From the NCBI RefSeq assembly GCF_900102465.1, contig NZ_FNBW01000009.1:186001-250000 (forward strand): a DNA stretch of 64,000 nucleotides. Reading direction: 5' to 3'. Position 1 is the first letter of the stretch. Every line of letters starts with the position of its first letter. Source of the DNA: Thalassobaculum litoreum DSM 18839 (GTDB lineage Bacteria > Pseudomonadota > Alphaproteobacteria > Thalassobaculales > Thalassobaculaceae). The notes under the pieces were generated by a model. It was not told where the DNA came from and searched no databases. It was given only the letters and a program-made list of their open reading frames with translations. This document shows positions 33,447-44,123 of the stretch, one piece after another. The position numbers and the translations under genes were made by a program.

Positions 33447-33941
33447 GGTCGGACCTCGTGTTGCCAGAGGTCGAGGATAGGGCCGCGCGGCGCCGGGTCA
33501 ATTCGCGAGGCGTCGCTCGGTGCGGGAAATCGCGTCTGGGGTCTCCATGGTGAGGACGGGAGAAGCGGAGGCCCCTATGCAGCCGTCTCCGACCCCGGCC
33601 GGGGTCCACACCGGCGCGCCGACGGCCGTTGCCCCCAAAGCCGCCGCTGGACGCCGCCGGACCGTGGACCCCGGTGCCGGGCGGGGACGGCACGGGGCGG
33701 TGGGGGCACGGGCAGTGGCGGTACGAGCGGTGGCGGCATGGCGGTGGTGCCGGGCGGCGGCGGTGTCGGCCCATCCACCCTACTCTCACTCCCCGGATTT
33801 ATTCCGGGGCCTACACATCAACCTGCTCGGCAGCGGAACCAAAGAACCCGGCCGATGGGGCGCTATCGAGCGTAGACCCCGGAATAAATCCGGGGAATGA
33901 GAGAAGGGGAAGCGGTGGAGGGGCGCCTGCCCTGCTCGCCC
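33447..33941. other. Intergenic region of about 495 bp
   Basis: The region lies between the binding-protein gene start and the mtnA 3' end. Its centre (about 33560-33780) is GC-rich and Gly/Pro-codon-like on both strands, without a convincing start or conserved protein. It also holds an inverted pair of CCCCGG palindromes. I see no gene. Confidence 0.6.
33784..33901. repeat. Inverted pair of CCCCGGATTTATTCCGGGG palindromes
   Basis: Copies lie at 33791-33809 and 33877-33895. Each is itself a hairpin with seven-base arms. Flanks TCTCA(C/T)T and (C/T)CTAC are also shared in inverted orientation, so about 30 bases on each side pair across roughly 60 bases of unrelated DNA. Confidence 0.85.
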
Positions 33942-35042
33942 CTATTCTCCCGCTGCACGGTGCTCGGGAAACAGCGACAGCAGCCCGGCCGGTGTTGCGG
34001 CAGAGACGCCGCGTTCGGTGATCAGGCCGGTTACCAGCCGCGCCGGGGTGACGTCGAAGGCCGGATTGCCCGCCGGCGAGCCCTTCGGCGTGATCGTCAC
34101 CGACGCGAGCGTGCCGTCGTCGAGGCGCCCGGGAATGCGGGTGACCTCCTCGCCGGACCGCTCCTCGATCTCGATCCTCATGCCGTCGTCCAGCGTCCAG
34201 TCGATCGTCGGGCTCGGCAGCGCCACGTAGAACGGCACGCCGTTATCCGACGCGGCGAGCGCCTTCAGATAGGTGCCGATCTTGTTGGCGACGTCGCCGT
34301 TCGCCGTCACCCGGTCGGTGCCGGTGATGACCATGTCGACCTTGCCATGCTGCATCAGATGGCCGCCGGCATTGTCGACGATCACCGTGTGCGGCACCCC
34401 GTGGTTGTTCAGCTCCCAGGCGGTCAGGAAGGCGCCCTGGTTGCGCGGCCGGGTCTCGTCCACCCAGACATGCACCGGAATGCCCTCGTCATGCGCCTGG
34501 TAGATCGGCGAGGTCGCGGTCCCCCAATCCACCGTCGCCAGCCAGCCGGCGTTGCAGTGGGTCAGGATGTTCACCGTCTCGCCCGACTTCTTCGCCGCGA
34601 TGGCGCGGATGATCTCCAGCCCGTGGCGGCCGATGGCGTGGTTCAGTTCGGCATCCTCGTCGCAGACCTGCTCGGCGAAGGTCTTGGCCGCCTCGACCCG
34701 CGCGTCGGGAGCCAGCGGCGCCAGTTTGGCCCGGCCGGCATCCAGCGCCCAGCGCAGGTTCACCGCCGTCGGCCGGGTGGCCATCAGCATGGTGTAGGCG
34801 CTCTCCAGGTTGCCGTCCGACGCATCCTCGCGCATCGCCAGCCACAGGCCCCAGGCGGCGGTCGCCCCGATCAGCGGCGCGCCGCGCACCAGCATCGCCT
34901 TGATCGCGTGCGCGGCGTCTTGCATCGACGTCAGCCGCAGTGTCTCGAAGGCATGCGGGAGCTTCGTCTGGTCGATGATCTCGACCGCCTCGCCGTCCTT
35001 GGCCTGCCAGATCGGGCGGTAGTGGGTTCCGTTGACCTTCAT
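33942..35042 (-). CDS. mtnA: S-methyl-5-thioribose-1-phosphate isomerase
   Basis: ATG 35042 gives 366 residues. The catalytic cysteine is C163 in [10 protein letters not shown] and the catalytic aspartate D243 in [19 protein letters not shown]; the N-terminal [13 protein letters not shown] is also diagnostic. It converts methylthioribose-1-phosphate to methylthioribulose-1-phosphate in methionine salvage or the related isoprenoid shunt. No other salvage gene adjoins. A shared 113-bp region separates it from divergent purB. Confidence 0.93.
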   Translation of the reverse strand: MKVNGTHYRPIWQAKDGEAVEIIDQTKLPHAFETLRLTSMQDAAHAIKAMLVRGAPLIGATAAWGLWLAMREDASDGNLESAYTMLMATRPTAVNLRWALDAGRAKLAPLAPDARVEAAKTFAEQVCDEDAELNHAIGRHGLEIIRAIAAKKSGETVNILTHCNAGWLATVDWGTATSPIYQAHDEGIPVHVWVDETRPRNQGAFLTAWELNNHGVPHTVIVDNAGGHLMQHGKVDMVITGTDRVTANGDVANKIGTYLKALAASDNGVPFYVALPSPTIDWTLDDGMRIEIEERSGEEVTRIPGRLDDGTLASVTITPKGSPAGNPAFDVTPARLVTGLITERGVSAATPAGLLSLFPEHRAAGE

Positions 35043-35155
35043 CGTCTCGTGTCCTCCCGCGATAGGGCGGTGCGCTGCTGCTTCGTTCAGGTGACTCCGG
35101 CGGGGCCGGATGATATGACCCTCGCATCCCAACCGCCACCGGAGTCCGTCCCCGC

Positions 35156-36457
<1,302 letters not shown>

Positions 36458-36481
36458 GTCCGCACGGATGCGGAGGCGGAT

Positions 36482-37396
36482 ATGATCCACTACCGGCCCG
36501 CCCTCGCCTCCGACGCTCCGGCCGTCGCCCGCATCCTGCGGCTCTCCATGCGCACGGCGATGCCCTGGCTGCCCGATCGCCACACGCCTGACGAAGACCT
36601 CTGGTTCGTCGAGAACCGGATGCTGCCCGACGCCCGGGTCACCGTCGTGGAAGAGGACGGTACCGTCGTCGGGTATATGGCGCTGAGTGCGGTCGGCGAC
36701 TGGATCCGGCATCTCTACCTTCTGCCCAGCCATTGGCGCCGCGGCTTCGGAACCGAGCTGCTCTGCCGCGCACAGGCCGAAACGAAAGAACTCCAGCTCT
36801 GGGCCTTCCAGCAGAACCTCCCGGCCCGCCGCTTCTACGAGCGCCACGGGTTCCGCGCCGTCGACTTCACCGATGGCGCCGGCAACGAAGAGAAGACGCC
36901 GGACGTACGCTATCTCTGGCGCGCCGACGGCAGCCAGTTCGATGCGCCGCCGCTGACCTATCGCGAGATGACGGTGGCCGATATCCCCGCAGCCCTGGAG
37001 ATGCGCTTCACGACCAACGAGAACGCCATCACGCCGGAACAGTTGGAGCAGCAATACGGTGTGACGGTCCGAAGCCTGACCCCGCGCCTCTCCGCCGAAC
37101 TGAAAGGCTGGCTCTGCGCCGCCGACGGCCAGGTCGTGGGCTTCGCCATGGCAGACCGCAGCGACGGCGAGGTGGAGGTGCTGGCGGTTCGGCCCGGCTA
37201 TGAGGGGTTCGGCATCGGCCGCCGGCTGTTGGAGCTGGCGGTGGACTGGCTGCGGGAGCAGGGCTGTTCGCCGATCTGGCTCTGCGCCACCCCCAATCCG
37301 GACCTGCGCGCCTCGGCGGTGTATCGCCACCTGGGCTGGCGGAAGACCGGGCGTCGCGTCGGTGCCGACGAGGTGCTGGAACTGGCGGAACGTTAG
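36482..37396 (+). CDS. Protein with two tandem GNAT acetyltransferase domains
   Basis: The 304-residue protein has a first GNAT domain (about 1-145; HLYLLPSHWRRGFGTELL is the acetyl-CoA loop, then RRFYERHGFR) and a second (about 160-304; VEVLAVRPGYEGFGIGRRLL, then ASAVYRHLGWRK). The link is short. Both appear able to bind acetyl-CoA. Targets are unknown. It starts 24 bases after purB and may be co-transcribed. Confidence 0.82.
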   Translation: MIHYRPALASDAPAVARILRLSMRTAMPWLPDRHTPDEDLWFVENRMLPDARVTVVEEDGTVVGYMALSAVGDWIRHLYLLPSHWRRGFGTELLCRAQAETKELQLWAFQQNLPARRFYERHGFRAVDFTDGAGNEEKTPDVRYLWRADGSQFDAPPLTYREMTVADIPAALEMRFTTNENAITPEQLEQQYGVTVRSLTPRLSAELKGWLCAADGQVVGFAMADRSDGEVEVLAVRPGYEGFGIGRRLLELAVDWLREQGCSPIWLCATPNPDLRASAVYRHLGWRKTGRRVGADEVLELAER

Positions 37397-37449
37397 GACC
37401 GCCAGGGTTCAGCCGTTTCCGTTGCCCGCTCCCTCCCCCACCACCAATC

Positions 37450-37562
37450 ACACTCCCCGGATTTATTCCGGGGTGAGCGGTTCGGCACGCTTCAGCGGCG
37501 CCGCGATGTTGGCAACGCCCATCCCACGCCCGACGCCCGCCCCGGAAAAAGTCCGGGGAGTG
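37450..37562. repeat. Inverted pair of CCCCGG palindromes
   Basis: Copies lie at 37455-37473 (CCCCGGATTTATTCCGGGG) and 37540-37558 (CCCCGGAAAAAGTCCGGGG). The flank CACT before the first and AGTGA after the second show inverted orientation. The span is nearly identical to that of the pair at 33.8 kb, although the enclosed sequence differs. Confidence 0.85.
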
Positions 37563-37631
37563 ACCAAGGGAAGAGGTGGAGAAAGATCCCGGATCTGGTC
37601 CGGGATACCTGCCGGGCTAGCGCCCGACAGG

Positions 37632-38657
37632 TCACTTCGGATCGATGAGAAACGTCGTCAGCACCCAGCGCTGGCCCTTGGTGACCGGCTTGGCCTCGTG
37701 CAGGACCTCGCAGCCGAAGATCGCTCCGGCCCCCTTGGGCGGGGCGTAGAGATGCGGGCTGTATTCCGGAAACGTCAGTTCGCCTCCCTCGTAACCCTCG
37801 TTCAGGTTCAGCGAGACGGCGAACCGGCGCCGGCGCTCGGAGCGCAGGCTGTCGCGGTGCGGGGCGAAGAAGTCCTTGCGGTCTTCGCCGTAGCCCAGGA
37901 CCGTCAGCATCTCGAAGCGCAGCGGCGCGTGGAAATTGAAGACCTTCTGGATCTCGTTCATCACCCGCGGGCCGATCTGCTGGGCGATCGTGCGCTGCAT
38001 GTCCGGGTCCTTGACCACATGCTCGCGGTTGCGCTTCACCGTGTCGTCGGCGACGTTCTTGAAGCCGTCATTGACCGTGCCCTCGACATTGTCCGCCTTC
38101 CACGCCTCGATCAGCGCGTCGCACAGAGGATCGGGCAGCAGCTTGTCGAGGATCATGGCCGGCGCCGACCGCACCAGACGCTGGGCACCGGCCCGGGCCG
38201 CCTTGGCCTCGACCTCCAGAACCCTGACCGCGTCGCCGACCGGATCGCGGCTGTCGGCGGTGGTGAACAGCGCGATCACCCGCTGGTTGGCGTCGAGGGC
38301 GGCAACCGCCGCCTCCGGCCGGTCGGCATCGTTCTGCGATCCGTCGGGCAGCGGCCGGAACAGCCGCATGCCGTCGCCATAGGGATCGATCATCGCCAGC
38401 GCCCCGGGATCCATCTCGCCCTCGGCCTCGCGGCGCATGAGGACGAAACGGTGCGCGCCCAGCTTGTCGAGCGCGCCGGCTCGCCTAGCCAGGGCCGAGA
38501 GCAGCTTGCGTCCCTCGCCCGTCGTCGGATTCGGCACGGCGGCCACCAGGATCGGCCCGCCCTTGACCTCCAGATAGAGCTGTCGCGCCCGGCCCTTGAT
38601 GTCCGGGAAGGTCAGGTTCGGCGTCCGGTCGCCCGGACGCAGGGCGGGAATACTCAT
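37632..38657 (-). CDS. Fusion of a peroxiredoxin-like domain and a 2-oxoglutarate/Fe(II) dioxygenase
   Basis: Residues about 1-150 resemble the thioredoxin/AhpC fold (PALRPGDRTPNLTFPDI), but the usual peroxidatic Cys is absent, with PNPTTGEGR in its place. Residues 190-341 form a prolyl-4-hydroxylase-type dioxygenase with metal ligands H267, D269 and H320 and 2-oxoglutarate-binding R330 in VTKGQRWVLTTF. It would hydroxylate a protein or small molecule with O2 and 2-oxoglutarate. The gene lies 37 bases downstream of the zeta-subunit gene on the same strand. Confidence 0.85.
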   Translation of the reverse strand: MSIPALRPGDRTPNLTFPDIKGRARQLYLEVKGGPILVAAVPNPTTGEGRKLLSALARRAGALDKLGAHRFVLMRREAEGEMDPGALAMIDPYGDGMRLFRPLPDGSQNDADRPEAAVAALDANQRVIALFTTADSRDPVGDAVRVLEVEAKAARAGAQRLVRSAPAMILDKLLPDPLCDALIEAWKADNVEGTVNDGFKNVADDTVKRNREHVVKDPDMQRTIAQQIGPRVMNEIQKVFNFHAPLRFEMLTVLGYGEDRKDFFAPHRDSLRSERRRRFAVSLNLNEGYEGGELTFPEYSPHLYAPPKGAGAIFGCEVLHEAKPVTKGQRWVLTTFLIDPK

Positions 38658-38694
38658 GTCAGACTGTCTGTCGGCCGGTATCGGGACAGGCGGT

Positions 38695-39021
38695 TCAGGA
38701 CTGGGCGCTGATCTGCGCCGTCGCCACCACCAGCAGCTCGTTCATCTTGTGGCGCAGCCGGGCCTCGGAGAGCTCGCCGCCGGCGGCGCTGACCTTGGCC
38801 ATGACGAATTCGACCACATCGCTGTCGCCCGGCCGGTCGAAATCGGCGGCGACGACTTCCTTGGCGAACTCGGCGCGCGCGTCGCCGGTCAGCCCCAGGA
38901 ACTCATCGGCCACCCACTCTCCCAGCATCCGGTTGCGGCGCGCGGTCGCCTTGAACAGCAGCTCCGCATCATGCGCGGACTTGTTCTCTTGGGCCTTCTC
39001 ACGATCGTCGAACCCGCTCAT
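38695..39021 (-). CDS. DUF1476 protein, zeta-type inhibitor of the F1Fo ATP synthase
   Basis: ATG 39021 with GGGAGG upstream gives 108 residues; the preceding GTG is also possible. MSGFDDREKAQENKSAHDAEL, the N-terminal inhibitory helix, and the four-helix remainder match the alphaproteobacterial zeta subunit, shown in Paracoccus to inhibit F1 ATPase. The N-terminus and the length fit well. It is not next to the atp operon within this window. Confidence 0.85.
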   Translation of the reverse strand: MSGFDDREKAQENKSAHDAELLFKATARRNRMLGEWVADEFLGLTGDARAEFAKEVVAADFDRPGDSDVVEFVMAKVSAAGGELSEARLRHKMNELLVVATAQISAQS

Positions 39022-39201
39022 CACACGCCTCCCAGGCTAGGCGGAACCTTAAAAACAGGATATCGCCCGCAGGACGGCGCGGACGACCCGGGCGGACCAT
39101 ACACAACCGCCCCCGCGATGTGAACGCGGGAGTTCGGCCCGGCGGCCCAGCCCTTATTGAGCCTTGCCGCCGGGCCGGCAACGCGCCACTTTTGGCCTCC
39201 C

Positions 39202-40011
39202 ATGTGCAGCGTAATCATCCTGCGCCGGCCGGGCCATCGATGGCCCGTGATCATCGGCGCCAACCGTGACGAGATGGCCGACCGGCCGTGGAAGGCGCCG
39301 GACCGGCACTGGCCGGACCGCCCGGAGGTGGTTGCCGGACTCGACGTGCTGGCCGGCGGGAGCTGGTTCGGTATCAACGATTTCGGGGTTCTCGCCTGTA
39401 TCCTGAACCGGCACGGCACCCTGGGCCCCGCCGTCGACAAGCGATCGCGGGGCGAACTCGTGCTGGAGGCGCTGGAGCATGCGGACGCCGCCGATGCGGC
39501 CCGGGCGCTGGCCACCATCGAGCCGTCGAGCTATCGCGGCTTCAACCTGCTGATCGCCGACAGCCGCGATGCGTACTGGATCGCCAACCGCGAGGACGAT
39601 TCGGGCATCTCGCTGGAGAACGTGCCCGAGGGCGTCTCCATGCTGACCGCCCATGACATGAACGACCGCCGAGGCTCGCCGCGGGTCGCGCGCTATCTCG
39701 ACCGGTTCCGCGCCGCGCCCGCCCCCGACCCGGCGGGCGGCACGGACGGCGCGGGCGACTGGGACGTCTGGGCCATGCTGCTGGGCTCCCGCGACTTCGC
39801 CGCCGAGGCCGGACCGGCTGGGGCGATGACGGTGGTCAGCGACACCGGATTCGGCACCAGCAGCTCCAGCCTCGTCGCCCTCCCCGCCCCGGGGGAAGGC
39901 CGCCCGATCCTCAGGTTCGCCGCCGGCCGGCCCGACACAACGCCGTACGAGCGGATCGACGCCTGGCAGGACGGGCCGGAGGACGCACCGGACGACACGC
40001 CGCACACCTGA
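39202..40011 (+). CDS. NRDE family protein (TANGO2-like)
   Basis: ATG 39202 is chosen because the protein then starts Met-Cys, as in the family, where the Cys becomes an N-terminal nucleophile. The motif GANRDE (about 21-26) gives the family its name, and [14 protein letters not shown] and [12 protein letters not shown] follow. Length is 269 residues. The molecular function is unsettled; eukaryotic TANGO2 is linked to haem handling. It precedes purC by 154 bases. Confidence 0.85.
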   Translation: MCSVIILRRPGHRWPVIIGANRDEMADRPWKAPDRHWPDRPEVVAGLDVLAGGSWFGINDFGVLACILNRHGTLGPAVDKRSRGELVLEALEHADAADAARALATIEPSSYRGFNLLIADSRDAYWIANREDDSGISLENVPEGVSMLTAHDMNDRRGSPRVARYLDRFRAAPAPDPAGGTDGAGDWDVWAMLLGSRDFAAEAGPAGAMTVVSDTGFGTSSSSLVALPAPGEGRPILRFAAGRPDTTPYERIDAWQDGPEDAPDDTPHT

Positions 40012-40165
40012 GATCGTGCCCGACCGCCGTGTCCACGGGCCGAGATTGAGTTGGCGGGGGCCTGCTGATATAGGGTCCGCATTCACGCGCGCAGAGTCCG
40101 GCGGAGTCGGCGCCGCGCGACGATCGCGACCCGATATTCGATCCGCCGATTTGGAGACCATTTTG

Positions 40166-40933
40166 ATGGCCAGACGCCGCAAGCTCTACGAGGGCAAGGC
40201 CAAGATCATGTACGAGGGCCCCGAGCCCGGCACGATCATCCAGTATTTCAAGGACGACGCCACGGCCTTCAACAACCAGAAGCAAGGCGTGATCACCGGC
40301 AAGGGCGTGCTGAACAACCGCATCAGCGAATACCTGATGACGAAGCTGACCGAGATCGGCGTCCCCAATCACTTCATCCGCCGCGTCAACATGCGCGAGC
40401 AGCTGGTGCACGAGGTCGAGATTCTGCCGGTCAAACTGGTGGTGCGCAACGTGGCCGCCGGCTCGCTGGCCAAGCGCTTCGGCCTGGAGGAAGGCACCCA
40501 GCTGCCGCGCTCGATCATCGAGTACTATTACAAGTCCGACGAACTCAACGACCCGATGATCTCCGAGGAGCACATCACGTGCTTCGGCTGGGCGGCCACC
40601 CAGGACCTGGACGACATGGTCACCCTGTCGCTGCGGGTGAACGACTTCCTGGTCGGCCTGTTCCTCGGCGTCGGCCTGCGCCTGATCGACTTCAAGCTGG
40701 AGTTCGGGCGCTGGTACAACGAGCACGACGAGGTCCAGATCGTGCTGGCCGACGAGATCAGCCCGGACAACTGCCGGCTCTGGGACGTCGCCACCAACGA
40801 GAAGATGGACAAGGACCGCTTCCGCCGCGATCTGGGCGGTGTTAAGGAGGCCTATCAGGAGGTCGCGCGGCGCCTGGGCGTGCTGCCGGAGGCCGGGCCG
40901 ATGGACCTCAAGGGACCCAAGGCGGTTCAGTAA
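40166..40933 (+). CDS. purC: Phosphoribosylaminoimidazole-succinocarboxamide synthase
   Basis: ATG 40166 with GGAG upstream gives 255 residues. [15 protein letters not shown] and [10 protein letters not shown] at the start, [12 protein letters not shown] and DFKLEFG are diagnostic of SAICAR synthase, which joins aspartate to CAIR with ATP. It begins a five-gene + strand run with purS, purQ and purL, interrupted by a histidine kinase gene. Confidence 0.95.
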   Translation: MARRRKLYEGKAKIMYEGPEPGTIIQYFKDDATAFNNQKQGVITGKGVLNNRISEYLMTKLTEIGVPNHFIRRVNMREQLVHEVEILPVKLVVRNVAAGSLAKRFGLEEGTQLPRSIIEYYYKSDELNDPMISEEHITCFGWAATQDLDDMVTLSLRVNDFLVGLFLGVGLRLIDFKLEFGRWYNEHDEVQIVLADEISPDNCRLWDVATNEKMDKDRFRRDLGGVKEAYQEVARRLGVLPEAGPMDLKGPKAVQ

Positions 40934-40979
40934 CCGGGCCGTTCAGCAACACGCCAATCGCACCACACGGGATAAGACG

Positions 40980-41222
40980 ATGAAAGCCACCGTTCACGTG
41001 ACGCTCAAGTCCGGCGTTCTCGACCCCCAGGGAAAGGCCATCGGCCACGCGCTCTCCACGCTCGGCTTCTCCGGCGTGGGCGAGGTCCGCCAGGGCAAGG
41101 TCATCGAGATCAGCCTGGACGAGACCGATGCCGCCAAGGCCGAGGCCGACGTGAAAGCCATGTGCGAGCGTCTGCTGGCCAATACGGTGATCGAGAACTA
41201 CAGCATCCGAATCGACGGATGA
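40980..41222 (+). CDS. purS: Phosphoribosylformylglycinamidine synthase subunit PurS
   Basis: The ATG at 40980 gives 80 residues. MKATVHVTLKSGVLDPQGKA and FSGVGEVRQGKVIEI are characteristic. PurS bridges PurL and PurQ in the three-subunit FGAM synthase; purQ and purL follow 2.2 kb downstream. The start is 46 bases after purC. Confidence 0.95.
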   Translation: MKATVHVTLKSGVLDPQGKAIGHALSTLGFSGVGEVRQGKVIEISLDETDAAKAEADVKAMCERLLANTVIENYSIRIDG

Positions 41223-41346
41223 GCCTGTGCGCCGGCGCTTCGGCACCGTGCGGCCGTCGGGCCGGCACGTCACAGCAAATTTCGCGCGGCCATACTCCGT
41301 GATTCTGCGCTACCATTCGCGCGCCTGGAGCAATTGAGCCGAGCCC

Positions 41347-43311
41347 GTGCCGACGCCGAATACCACCGACTCCATCGACGGCCGTGTCGACCAGGAAGCA
41401 GCGGCCTTGTTGGAGGCCTTGGCCCACGCAGCCATCGGGATCGTCGTTCTGGACACGGACCTGAAGCTCGTCGCGTGCAATCCGAGCTTCGCCACGCTCA
41501 ACGAGCTCGATCCGCGGGATCTGGTTCCCGGATGGCCCTATGAGCGCCTGATCCGCCGCAACGCCGAGCGCGGCCTGTACGGCGGTGGCGATGTCGACGC
41601 CCGGACACGCGATCGCCTGGATTTCACCCGCAACGCCCCGCCCTTCCAGCTCGAACGGCTGCGCGAGAACGGCTCCGTCCAGCTCATTTCCGGTTCCCGG
41701 CTGCCGTCGGGCAACATCGTGGTGACCTTCGACGAGCGCGGTCCCGCCGCGCTGGAGCGTCTCGGCGACTCCATGCTCAGCTACGCGTCGCTGCGCCGCG
41801 CGCTGGAGCACAGCCGCCAGGGCATCGAGATCTGGGACTCCGCCGACCGCCTGCTCTACATCAATCCGGCCATGCAGGAGATCGCCCGGGAAACCGGCGT
41901 CCCCATGCGGATCGGCATGACCTTCGAGGAACTGATCCGGGCGCGCGCAGAACGCGCCACCGAGCCGCTGGAGGGCGACGAAGCCGAGACCTTCATCCGC
42001 GAGCGGGTCGCCCAGCACCAGCGCGGCGGCGAGGACCACCTGATCCCCTGGTCGGACAATCGCTGGTACCTGGTGCGCGACGGCCGGCTGCCCGATGGCG
42101 GCACCATCACGAGCGTCAGCGACATCTCCGAGCTGAAGCGGGCGGAGCGGGCCCTGCGGGAGAGCGATACCCGCCTGCGCGACTTCGTGCGGGCCAGCTC
42201 CGACCGGTTCTGGGAGCTCGACGCCAAGCTGCGGTTCACCCTGCTGATGGATCTGCGCGCGGACACCAGTTACCCGGCATCCTCGCGGTTTCTCGGTCGC
42301 ACCCGGTGGGAGACGGTGGGCGCCGATCCGGAGAGCAGCCCCTACTGGGCGCAGCACAAGGCCACCCTGGAGCGCCGCGAGCCGTTCCGCGACTTCCGCT
42401 ATGCGATCGCCGGCGCTACGGGCGAATACCGCCATTGGCGGGTGTCCGGCGTTCCGGTGTTCGACGAGACCGGCGCGTTTACCGGCTATCGCGGGACCTC
42501 GGTCGACGAGACCGACTACCGCGAGGAGCTGCAGCAGGCGCAGAAGGCGCTGCAGCGGGCGCTGCGCGACGCCGAGACCGCCAACCGGGCGAAGTCGATG
42601 TTCCTGGCCACGGTCAGCCACGAGCTGCGCACGCCGCTGAACGCCATCATCGGGTTCTCCGACCTGCTGGTCAGCGAGGTGTTCGGCCCGCTCGGCGATC
42701 CGCACTACGTCGCCTATGCCCGCGACGTGCAGGCGAGCGGCCACAGCCTGCTCTCCCTGATCGAAGACATGCTCGACCTGACGCGGGCGGAGATCGGCCA
42801 GATCATGCTGCGCGAGAGCCGGGTCGACATCGCCACCGAGGTCGCCGCCTCGGTCGGCATGGTGCGCAGCCGGCAGACCGGTGCCATGGCCCCGATCTCG
42901 ATCGAGGTGCCGGTCGACCTGCCGCCGATCTGGGCCGACGGACGGCTGATCCGCCAGATCCTGTTCAACCTGATCTCCAACGCCGCCAAGTTCACCATGG
43001 CCGACGGACGGGTGGCGATCGAAGCGGAGATCGACGACGGCGGCCTGCAGATCCGGGTCTGCGACACGGGAATCGGAATCCGGTCGCAGGATATCGACAC
43101 CGTGCTCCGCCCCTTCGAACAGGTCGACAGCGCGCTGAGCCGCAAGTACGAGGGCATCGGCCTGGGTCTGCCCCTGTCCAAATCCTTCGTCGAGCTGCAT
43201 GGCGGAAGTCTTGAGATTCAAAGCGAACTGGGGATCGGAACCAAGGCCATCGTCCGCCTGCCGAAGGGACGGATCGGCGCCGACGGATCGCCCCCCGCAC
43301 CGACCGCCTGA
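41347..43311 (+). CDS. PAS-domain sensor histidine kinase
   Basis: The 654-residue protein has at least three N-terminal PAS folds (about 10-130, 140-260, 270-390), the H-box FLATVSHELRTPLN with the phosphorylated H425, and a HATPase domain (NLISNAAKFT, CDTGIGIRS, GIGLGLPLSKSFVELHGG). No membrane helix or receiver is visible, so it is a soluble sensor. The GTG 41347 start is weakly supported. It sits between purS and purQ on the same strand, which is unusual, and no response regulator is adjacent. Confidence 0.88.
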   Translation: MPTPNTTDSIDGRVDQEAAALLEALAHAAIGIVVLDTDLKLVACNPSFATLNELDPRDLVPGWPYERLIRRNAERGLYGGGDVDARTRDRLDFTRNAPPFQLERLRENGSVQLISGSRLPSGNIVVTFDERGPAALERLGDSMLSYASLRRALEHSRQGIEIWDSADRLLYINPAMQEIARETGVPMRIGMTFEELIRARAERATEPLEGDEAETFIRERVAQHQRGGEDHLIPWSDNRWYLVRDGRLPDGGTITSVSDISELKRAERALRESDTRLRDFVRASSDRFWELDAKLRFTLLMDLRADTSYPASSRFLGRTRWETVGADPESSPYWAQHKATLERREPFRDFRYAIAGATGEYRHWRVSGVPVFDETGAFTGYRGTSVDETDYREELQQAQKALQRALRDAETANRAKSMFLATVSHELRTPLNAIIGFSDLLVSEVFGPLGDPHYVAYARDVQASGHSLLSLIEDMLDLTRAEIGQIMLRESRVDIATEVAASVGMVRSRQTGAMAPISIEVPVDLPPIWADGRLIRQILFNLISNAAKFTMADGRVAIEAEIDDGGLQIRVCDTGIGIRSQDIDTVLRPFEQVDSALSRKYEGIGLGLPLSKSFVELHGGSLEIQSELGIGTKAIVRLPKGRIGADGSPPAPTA

Positions 43312-43425
43312 CCGGCCTGCTTGCCGCGCTTGCACACGGACGCGCGCGGCCCTAGTTTCCCGCCGAACAGGTCCTCCCCGCCTCCGAAGCGACGAGCTGC
43401 CGGGGCAACCGCCGTTGGAGCGCCC

Positions 43426-44109
43426 ATGAAATCGGCCATCATCGTCTTCCCCGGATCTAACCGCGACCGCGACATGGTCATGGCCCTGCGCCAGGCCTCG
43501 GGCAGCGACCCCGCCATGATCTGGCACAAGGAAACCGAGATCCCCGACGTCGACCTGATCGTCGTCCCCGGCGGTTTCTCCTACGGCGACTACCTGCGCG
43601 CCGGCGCGATGGGCGCGCTGTCGCCCGCCATGCGCACGGTGAAGGAGCGCTCCGACAAGGGCGTGCCGGTGCTGGGCGTGTGCAACGGCTTCCAGATCCT
43701 CACCGAGGCCGGGATGCTGCCGGGCGCGCTGATGCGCAATTCCGGGCTGAAGTTCGTGTGCAAGACCGTGCACCTGAAGGTCGAGACCTCGCAGAGCCTG
43801 TTCACCAGCGGCTACAGCGACGGCCAGGTGATCTCGGTGCCGGTCGCCCATAACGACGGCAACTACTTCGCCGATCCGGACACCCTCGACCGGCTGGAGG
43901 ATCGCGGCCAGGTCGCGTTCCGCTACGTCGCCGCCGATGGCAAGCCGGGCAACAACCCGAACGGCTCCCAGCGCGACATCGCCGGCATCTACAACGAGAC
44001 CAAGACGGTGCTCGGCCTGATGCCGCATCCCGAGAACGCGATCGAAGCCCTCCATGGCGGCACGGACGGGCGCGGCCTGTTCGACGGCCTGGTCAAAGCG
44101 CTGCACTGA
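43426..44109 (+). CDS. purQ: Phosphoribosylformylglycinamidine synthase glutaminase subunit PurQ
   Basis: ATG 43426 gives 227 residues. The class I amidotransferase nucleophile is C86 in [11 protein letters not shown], and the rest of the triad is in GLMPHPENA. PurQ releases ammonia from glutamine for PurL. It is fifteen bases before purL. Confidence 0.95.
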   Translation: MKSAIIVFPGSNRDRDMVMALRQASGSDPAMIWHKETEIPDVDLIVVPGGFSYGDYLRAGAMGALSPAMRTVKERSDKGVPVLGVCNGFQILTEAGMLPGALMRNSGLKFVCKTVHLKVETSQSLFTSGYSDGQVISVPVAHNDGNYFADPDTLDRLEDRGQVAFRYVAADGKPGNNPNGSQRDIAGIYNETKTVLGLMPHPENAIEALHGGTDGRGLFDGLVKALH

Positions 44110-44123
44110 ACACCGGATAGACA

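Noticed and set aside
33520-33900. 126-codon open frame in the 33.5 kb gap
   Set aside because: It runs through the palindrome pair, is Ala/Arg/Gly-rich and has a competing frame on the other strand; not supported.
33784-33901. CRISPR-like repeat array
   Set aside because: There are only two copies, in inverted rather than direct orientation, and no cas genes anywhere in the window.
33447-33941. Insertion sequence remnant in the long gap
   Set aside because: No transposase fragment and no target duplication are visible; the inverted pair is far too short to be the ends of a known IS.
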